Below, piece after piece: positions 57,969-64,000 of a stretch of 64,000 bases of DNA. The translations under genes were made by a program, and so were the position numbers. Below the pieces are notes generated by a model that saw only the letters and a program-made list of their open reading frames with translations, did no database searches and was not told where the DNA came from. The first letter of the stretch is position 1. Every line of letters begins with the position of its first letter. This stretch comes from an uncultured Butyrivibrio sp. (lineage in GTDB: Bacteria; Bacillota; Clostridia; Lachnospirales; Lachnospiraceae): NCBI GenBank assembly GCA_945928575.1, contig CAMENP010000005.1, forward strand, positions 62,001 to 126,000. Direction: 5' to 3'.

Positions 57969-58622
57969 TTAATGTTTCAATGCCCCGTTGCCAAAATATC
58001 TGACAGACGTTGACACCGGATTGTTGCTGCCATAACGTGAGCTCGTATAATCCTTTGCCGAACAGAATGCATTAGTCAGGGTTTTTTTATCTATCATCCA
58101 GTTATTGAAAAATTCTTTTTCGAATGCCCTGGCCTCTTCCACCCCGATCTGGCTCTCATATCCTATCACAGCACGATAACCGCAATTCATCAAGGTTGTA
58201 CACAAATTCTCACCCGATACTTTGTCGGTTTTGGCGCCGTAACATACGCTCAGAAATGCAAGATTCCCGCTCATGCCTTTAATAACATCATCCGGTCTGT
58301 AATACACATAATTCTTATCTAATGTGATAATACTTCCGTCGGTTAAACCCTTTGCGCTTATATATGTGCAATCCGAATTAGATAATATCGAATTAATTCC
58401 ATATACAGACTTCGGTCTTTCAAATATCAATGCATTTTTCCCACTGTTCTCCATAATGTTCTTAAGACTGACCGCATAATTCTTTTCGCCATCAAAATTA
58501 TCACTGCTGTACACTATGGATTCTGCATTTCCCAATGTTGCAGATACTTTAGTTGACTGTAATATAATCAGCCATGTAATTACTAACAGATTTAATATTA
58601 TCACCAATACCTTTTTCTTCAT
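57969..58622 (-). CDS. Secreted/membrane-anchored caspase-like (CHAT/C14-like) protein, possibly degenerate
   Basis: N-terminal TM/signal; DCTYISAKGLTDGSIITLDKNYVYYRPDDVIKGMSGNLAFLSVCYGAKTD...LMNCGYRAVIGYESQIG...AFEKEFFNNW resembles the (S/G)HG...SACxSG...GaravIGy pattern. Confidence 0.55.
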   Translation of the reverse strand: MKKKVLVIILNLLVITWLIILQSTKVSATLGNAESIVYSSDNFDGEKNYAVSLKNIMENSGKNALIFERPKSVYGINSILSNSDCTYISAKGLTDGSIITLDKNYVYYRPDDVIKGMSGNLAFLSVCYGAKTDKVSGENLCTTLMNCGYRAVIGYESQIGVEEARAFEKEFFNNWMIDKKTLTNAFCSAKDYTSSRYGSNNPVSTSVRYFGNGALKH

Positions 58623-58641
58623 ATCTTATGTACCTCCTTAT

Positions 58642-59916
58642 CTATAAGCTTGTAACCACTCCAAGATATACCGGTATATTGGTTGTATTGTCGATTACCG
58701 CATATACAAACGGTTTATCAAATCTTAATTCATCCGGCAGACATCTGTGCGGTTCTTCGTACTCTGTTGTTTCTTCATTTACGGCTTTGTCACTTACGGA
58801 CATCTGAACTTTCTGAATGATCTTATCAGTTGAAACCCCGTCTCCGGTGGACAACATATTACTCAGGTCTGCTTTACCTGATGTAAACATATCGCTGATG
58901 CCCATATTCTGTAAGGCGGATGTCAGGTCGGTCTCACAGCTGATATCAAATTCAGGTATAAAAGCTGTCACCTTACCGCTTCCCGCTCTGTTAAGATAAT
59001 CCCTGAACGTCTTGCCGTCAAGGCGGTTAACAAATGTCCATATATCTTCTGATTTAGCCGGAAGAAGTGCTACAAAACTGTATCCTGACGTATAATGTTT
59101 AACAAGCCCGAATGCTTCTCCGGTATTAGGATCATCATTTTCGTATATTCCCAATGCCTCCTCGGAGCGCATAAGCTTAGTCGTCTGGACATTGCCGTCA
59201 ATATCCGTAAATTCACCCTGTGGAGCAATATAATCTTTCTCATATTCCATAGTCCACGTTCCGTCAAATGTAGCAGCATTGACCAGATACATGCTGTTAT
59301 CTTTACCGACTTCATCCACTATATGGTCTATGGTTTTATCCGTCGATTTGCTTGCCCACTTATTGATGTCCTCTGCAGTTGTTTTGTCAAATGCCGTCGA
59401 GAATACCTGTGCGCCATACTTTTCCGATGCCGTGGCAAGGAACTTGTCATTCACATCCTTGGCAGCACTTTCCTTAAGCCATACAGAGTTAGCTATTACC
59501 GCCTTCGTGCTGTCTTTGTCCGTTTCCGAACGATTAATAAAATAATTGCATAAGTCATCAAACTTATTCATATCGTCCGTTCCGAGTGCTTTCTGAATCT
59601 GGCTTAGTGTATCTCCCGATGTACCGCCGGCAGTCATGCTGAGTGCAGTCATGACCGAGACCGGTGAAATAACCGTTGTCTTGTGCTCCGAAGTGCTTTG
59701 CTTAAGCAGTTCAAAAGCAAAATCCTGTGCACTTTCTATACTTGCCTTATAATCATCGATATTACTACCCACATCACTTCCGCTGATTTTTGTCTTACTG
59801 TCTGTAAGTTCCTTGGATGTTAACTTATATCCCGTCTTGCCGCATCCTATTAACGATGCAGTAAGCATGATCACTCCTACTACAAGCGCTGTTCTTTTAA
59901 CAAGTCTTTTACTCAT
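58642..59916 (-). CDS. Serpin-family lipoprotein
   Basis: Lipobox-like LTASLIGCGK; VISPVSVMTALSMTAGGTSGDTLSQIQKALG; NSVWLKES; VNAATFDGTW; FDKPFVYAVIDNTTNIPVYLGVV. Confidence 0.93.
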   Translation of the reverse strand: MSKRLVKRTALVVGVIMLTASLIGCGKTGYKLTSKELTDSKTKISGSDVGSNIDDYKASIESAQDFAFELLKQSTSEHKTTVISPVSVMTALSMTAGGTSGDTLSQIQKALGTDDMNKFDDLCNYFINRSETDKDSTKAVIANSVWLKESAAKDVNDKFLATASEKYGAQVFSTAFDKTTAEDINKWASKSTDKTIDHIVDEVGKDNSMYLVNAATFDGTWTMEYEKDYIAPQGEFTDIDGNVQTTKLMRSEEALGIYENDDPNTGEAFGLVKHYTSGYSFVALLPAKSEDIWTFVNRLDGKTFRDYLNRAGSGKVTAFIPEFDISCETDLTSALQNMGISDMFTSGKADLSNMLSTGDGVSTDKIIQKVQMSVSDKAVNEETTEYEEPHRCLPDELRFDKPFVYAVIDNTTNIPVYLGVVTSL

Positions 59917-59950
59917 ATAAAACCCTCCCTTAAATCCTGATAATAAATCA

Positions 59951-60736
59951 TTACCTTAACTCAGAGATGTTTCCTTCCTCGCCCGTTGTCTTATCGATTT
60001 CAATCACATATCCGCCGACCATACCGTTATCATCCGATACATACATTATGTACCAGTAATTATGGCCGCCGTGCGTATTGGTATCCACCGTTACCTTGTT
60101 AAAGGCGTCAGAAGATGTATTATATCTTTCCTTAAGTATATTTCCCGCAAGCTCCAGTGCTTTTTCTTCGGATATCACACCAGCTATCTGTTCATCGCTC
60201 AATACTGCGTCGAACCAGAAACTTCCCGAGACTAATGTGCCGTTTTTAAGATATGACATCGCTGCGATTGTTCCCACTTCTTTGCCGTCAGACATCTGGC
60301 GCATATATACACGCTTCGTGTCTTCCGAATCATCTTCTATGCTCCATTCGAATCTGTCGGGTTCATAGTCCTTATACCATTTCATGACATATTCCTTAGC
60401 CGAATTGATGATTTCCTCATCTGAGACAGCTTTCTGAACCGATACCATGGCATCACCGGTATCGTCCGCAATTAACAGTTCAAGATATCCATTGTCATTA
60501 TTGATATAATACATGTTATTGTCTTTATCCGTATATATCGTATCTTTGTCTAACGGCATCTTTTCCTGATCATCGGCCTTATCAAGTGTCTCACCTGCAG
60601 CTTCAATCTGTTGTGGACTGTCTGCATTTCTTCCTTTGTCATTTCCTTTGGTGTTGGTTAACGTGAACACCGACACGACTGCCACAGCCGCGGCCAATGC
60701 TGCTGTACCGGCAATGATTGTAATACGTTTTCTCAT
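59951..60736 (-). CDS. Membrane-anchored hypothetical protein of the sigma/serpin operon
   Basis: MRKRITIIAGTAALAAAVAVVSVFTL TM; C-terminal region resembling PepSY-type repeats (weak). Confidence 0.7.
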   Translation of the reverse strand: MRKRITIIAGTAALAAAVAVVSVFTLTNTKGNDKGRNADSPQQIEAAGETLDKADDQEKMPLDKDTIYTDKDNNMYYINNDNGYLELLIADDTGDAMVSVQKAVSDEEIINSAKEYVMKWYKDYEPDRFEWSIEDDSEDTKRVYMRQMSDGKEVGTIAAMSYLKNGTLVSGSFWFDAVLSDEQIAGVISEEKALELAGNILKERYNTSSDAFNKVTVDTNTHGGHNYWYIMYVSDDNGMVGGYVIEIDKTTGEEGNISELR

Positions 60737-60765
60737 AGGAATATACCTCCTTAATACATTAAGTT

Positions 60766-61281
60766 TCACCTGTCAAATCTGACAATTACCGTGCTTTTAA
60801 GCCAGTCCGCATCCATTCTTATATATACCGCATCTTCTTTACCCGATATATATATCTGGCCTGTAGCATCAAATGCAGAAACAAAGTCACATTCACTTAC
60901 CGGAACCTTACCTGATATATGATTAATTTCATTATAATATATATATCCATCCGGAATCCGGTTATATATTGCTGCACCTTTATGCCACTCATAAAGCTTT
61001 CCTCTGACTTTGACAGTCGGGTAAATTTCACCCGCACCGTAAGGCACCGGATCATCATCCGCTTTATGTTCGTAATATGCCACTTTCTCTGTAACCTGTG
61101 AACCTGATTTATTATCTGTGTTGATTGATGCTGAATAAACAATTGCGATAAAGCATATGCCTGCTGCTGCCGCATACCACTTTACACGCCCCTGCTTCTT
61201 ATGAAGAGTAATTTCCGAACGTTCCAGCAGATCATCGCTAATCTTGCCAAAACTGACGTACAAATCATTTCTGTTCATCAA
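60766..61281 (-). CDS. Putative membrane anti-sigma factor
   Basis: Overlaps the ECF sigma gene; cytoplasmic N-terminus NRNDLYVSFGKISDDLLERSE then one TM (VKWYAAAAGICFIAIVYSAS). Confidence 0.65.
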   Translation of the reverse strand: MMNRNDLYVSFGKISDDLLERSEITLHKKQGRVKWYAAAAGICFIAIVYSASINTDNKSGSQVTEKVAYYEHKADDDPVPYGAGEIYPTVKVRGKLYEWHKGAAIYNRIPDGYIYYNEINHISGKVPVSECDFVSAFDATGQIYISGKEDAVYIRMDADWLKSTVIVRFDR

Positions 61282-61837
61282 TAAATCCCTCCTTTATAAG
61301 TCTTTTCTTAAGTTTCCTACGGGTTCTGCTCAGGATTACCGTGACATTACTCTCACTGATGCCATAGCGTTCCGATATTACCTGTACCGGCTCTGTGAAG
61401 AAATATCTGCGTAAGAATACGTTCGCATCACGCTTTGACAGTTCTCTTACAAACCTCTCAACAAATTCTCCGAGTTCTTTCGTTATGTATTCATTCTCCA
61501 CATCCGTTCCACCGGCTATGCACTCAGCCAATTCGTCAAGAACCATATTAATTTCACCGCATCCCCGTCTGGACACATTATGCATTCTGACCATATTGAA
61601 TGCCAGGTTTCTGGTTATTTTCGCCAGAAACATTTTAAGTTTACCCGGTCTGTGTGGCGGAATCGAATTCCATGCTTTATTCCAGGTATCATTGACACAT
61701 TCCTCGGAATCTTCATTATTATCCAGGATATTATAAGCAACAGTATAACAGTAAGTCCCGTATTTACTTTCAGATTCCTTTATTGCGGATTCGTCTCTCT
61801 TCCAATAAAGCTCTACAATTTGATTATCTTCCATCAC
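61265..61837 (-). CDS. ECF-type RNA polymerase sigma factor
   Basis: DSEECVNDTWNKAWNSIPPHRPGKLKMFLAKITRNLAFNMVR...VQVISERYGISESNVTVILSRTRRKLKKRL. Confidence 0.93.
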   Translation of the reverse strand: MMEDNQIVELYWKRDESAIKESESKYGTYCYTVAYNILDNNEDSEECVNDTWNKAWNSIPPHRPGKLKMFLAKITRNLAFNMVRMHNVSRRGCGEINMVLDELAECIAGGTDVENEYITKELGEFVERFVRELSKRDANVFLRRYFFTEPVQVISERYGISESNVTVILSRTRRKLKKRLIKEGFIDEQK

Positions 61838-61960
61838 AAAACTTCCTCATTGGTATCTGAAAAATACTCTTCATATAATAAGACACTTTTTTTTCAAAAA
61901 CCCTACACTTTTTTTCAAATTTTTTTAAATTTTTTTGTTTTTTCTGCTTTTATTATAAAA

Positions 61961-61987
61961 TAAAGCATTGCAATTTGCAATGCTTTA
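61961..61987. repeat. Perfect palindrome downstream of pflA, possible weak terminator
   Basis: TAAAGCATTGCAATTTGCAATGCTTTA. Confidence 0.5.
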
Positions 61988-61991
61988 TCAT

Positions 61992-62735
61992 TTACCTGTA
62001 TGATTCTGTATTTAATATCTCATTGGCATTCGCGATTCGTTCGGGCGTCGGTGGTTCAACTCCTTCAAGCGGATACGGTATACCCATGATTTCCCATTTG
62101 TGTACGCCGAATACATGATATGGGAGAACTTCCACTTTCTTCACTGTATGAAGTGACGCAATAAACTCCGCCAGCCGTTTAAGAAGTCCGTCATCATCGC
62201 TTGCACCCACGCCTCCACTTACCAGAACGTGCCTTATCCACATATCTTTGCCCGTGTCGCTTAAATACCTGGCACAGTCCAGTATATTGACATTGGTATG
62301 CCCTGTCAGCGCTTTGTGCTTCTCATCATCGATATTTTTGATATCAAGCATGACAAGGTCGGTGTACTTCATAAGTTCAACGAATTTGTCAAAAAAAGGA
62401 TTTTCCCTCGTAAACGGCTGTCCAGCTGTATCAAGGCATGTATTTATGCCCATTTCCTTTGCTTTTCTAAACAATTCCGTTAGAAAATCTATCTGTAAAA
62501 GCGGTTCCCCGCCGCTGACGGTAATTCCGCCGGCATCGCCCCAGTAAGTTTTGTACCGAAGTGCTTTTTTTAACAATTCATCGGCAGTATATTCGGTTCC
62601 TCTGCCGGGTTCCCATGTGTCGGGATTATGGCAGAACTGGCATCTCATATTACATCCTGTCAGGAAAACCACAAATCTTATTCCCGGTCCGTCAACCGAA
62701 CCGAATGTTTCTATTGAATGTACATAACCTGTCAT
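61992..62735 (-). CDS. pflA: Pyruvate formate-lyase activating enzyme
   Basis: GSVDGPGIRFVVFLTGCNMRCQFCHNPDTW; ITVSGGEPLLQ. Confidence 0.96.
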   Translation of the reverse strand: MTGYVHSIETFGSVDGPGIRFVVFLTGCNMRCQFCHNPDTWEPGRGTEYTADELLKKALRYKTYWGDAGGITVSGGEPLLQIDFLTELFRKAKEMGINTCLDTAGQPFTRENPFFDKFVELMKYTDLVMLDIKNIDDEKHKALTGHTNVNILDCARYLSDTGKDMWIRHVLVSGGVGASDDDGLLKRLAEFIASLHTVKKVEVLPYHVFGVHKWEIMGIPYPLEGVEPPTPERIANANEILNTESYR

Positions 62736-62756
62736 AAATCTTACCTCTTTCTATGC

Positions 62757-62788
62757 AAAAAGGGCGGTGCATAAGCCCGCCCTTTCAT
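62757..62788. terminator. Hairpin between pflB and pflA
   Basis: AAAGGGCGG tgcataag CCCGCCCTTT. Confidence 0.7.
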
Positions 62789-62800
62789 TAAGACTGAATC

Positions 62801-64000
62801 TTAAAGTCTTCCGTGGCATGTTCTTGCAATAACATCAAGCTGCTGCTCTCTTGTGAGGTCAATGAACTTAACCGCATATCCGGATACACGGATCGTGAAG
62901 TTAGCATATTCCTCTTTCTCAGGATGTTCCATGGCGTCAATAAGTTTCTCGGTACCGAATACATTGACATTGAGGTGATGTGCACCCTGCTCAAAATATC
63001 CGTCCATTACGCGGACAAGGTTGTCAACTCTCTCTCCGTTGTCATGTCCGAGTGCATCCGGATGAATTGTCTGGGTATTGGAAATACCGTCAAGTGCATA
63101 TTCATACGGAAGCTTAGCAACTGAGTTGAGTGAAGCAAGAAGTCCGTTCTGCTCTGCGCCGTAGCTTGGGTTAGCTCCCGGTGAGAACGGTTCGCCTGCT
63201 TTACGTCCGTCAGGAAGAGCGCCTGTAGCCTTACCGTATACTACGTTGGATGTGATCGTAAGAATTGAAGTCGTAGGCTCTGAATCACGGTATGTCTCGA
63301 ATTTCTCAAGCTTGCCCATGAATGTCTTAAGAAGCCATACTGCAATCTCATCAGCTCTCTCATCATCATTACCGTATTTAGGGAATTCACCCTCTACCTT
63401 ATAATCAACTACAAGACCGTTCTCGTTGCGGACTGTTTTAACCTTAGCATATTTGATAGCACTGAGTGAGTCAACCACATGTGAGAAACCTGCGATACCT
63501 GTTGCAAATGTTCGTCTTACATTAGTATCGATAAGTGCCATCACGGCTGCTTCATAGTAATATTTATCGTGCATATAATGGATAAGGTTGAGTGTATTTA
63601 CATACAATCCTGCAAGCCAGTCCATCATCTTGTCGTATTTGTCCATTACTTCATCATAATCAAGGTATTCGGAAGTAATCGGCTGATATGCAGGTCCTAC
63701 CTGATCGCCGGACTTCATATCAACACCGCCGTTGATTGCGTAGTTAAGGCACTTGGCGAGGTTAGCTCTTGCGCCGAAGAACTGCATTTCCTTACCTGTC
63801 TGTGTAGCGGATACACAGCAGCAGATTGAATAATCATCGCCCCATACAGGTCTCATTACATCATCATTCTCATACTGAATCGAGCTTGTTGTGATTGAGA
63901 TGTATGCTGCGTACTTTCTGAAGTTGTCAGGAAGTCTCTTTGAGTAGAGAACCGTAAGGTTCGGCTCCGGTGAAGGTCCCATATTCTCAAGTGTATGAAG
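62801..64000 (-). CDS. pflB: Formate C-acetyltransferase (pyruvate formate-lyase), N-terminus beyond window
   Basis: [17 protein letters not shown] active-site Cys region; C-terminal glycyl-radical motif RVSGYAVKF; open to the window end. Confidence 0.96.
   Translation of the reverse strand, partial: LHTLENMGPSPEPNLTVLYSKRLPDNFRKYAAYISITTSSIQYENDDVMRPVWGDDYSICCCVSATQTGKEMQFFGARANLAKCLNYAINGGVDMKSGDQVGPAYQPITSEYLDYDEVMDKYDKMMDWLAGLYVNTLNLIHYMHDKYYYEAAVMALIDTNVRRTFATGIAGFSHVVDSLSAIKYAKVKTVRNENGLVVDYKVEGEFPKYGNDDERADEIAVWLLKTFMGKLEKFETYRDSEPTTSILTITSNVVYGKATGALPDGRKAGEPFSPGANPSYGAEQNGLLASLNSVAKLPYEYALDGISNTQTIHPDALGHDNGERVDNLVRVMDGYFEQGAHHLNVNVFGTEKLIDAMEHPEKEEYANFTIRVSGYAVKFIDLTREQQLDVIARTCHGRL

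Noticed and set aside
1-64000. Prophage, transposon, integron, restriction-modification or tRNA/rRNA genes
   Set aside because: Looked for transposase, integrase, phage structural or defence proteins and RNA gene signatures; none was convincing.

Overview
The window is chromosomal DNA from a Firmicutes/Clostridia genome, probably Lachnospiraceae (inferred from gene content and compact minus-strand operons). No tRNA, rRNA, CRISPR array, transposase or phage module was recognised. The main blocks, left to right, are: a beta-CASP metallo-beta-lactamase (truncated at the window start); PAP2 phosphatase; YigZ; a class A PBP; MFS transporter; ilvE; spoVAE-spoVAD; lipid genes (DAG kinase, PlsC); DUF2156 and GNAT genes; a 2112-aa repeat-rich surface protein; spoVAC; a Spo0A-like regulator, Hpt protein and hybrid histidine kinase; spoVAB-spoVAA-sigF-spoIIAB-spoIIAA; a Zn-ribbon/TPR protein; folC; a DnaJ/DUF5685/Zn-ribbon group; GH43-GH27; a metal P-type ATPase, HMA protein and ArsR regulator; LysR; a Q/N/Y-rich DUF4234 protein; gltX; a TetM-like GTPase fused to a NYN (YacP/Rae1-like) nuclease domain; an FGGY kinase; flavodoxin-DUF3793; a divergent P1B ATPase-DUF6110 pair; a DBD-only Fur-like regulator with an ABC exporter; feoA-feoA-feoB with a divergent DtxR-family repressor; an ECF sigma / putative anti-sigma / lipoprotein serpin / caspase-like operon; and pflA-pflB (truncated at the window end). 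The best second-look candidates are: (1) a complete hybrid-kinase/Hpt/Spo0A-like phosphorelay set inside a split but colinear spoIIA-sigF-spoVA locus; (2) the ECF-sigma operon encoding a lipoprotein serpin with a short atypical reactive loop next to a caspase-like protein lacking the expected His; (3) the TetM-like/Rae1-like fusion; (4) GTTAG-N6-CTAAC palindromes linking feo and flavodoxin genes. All family calls were made by eye from the sequence; no database search was run.
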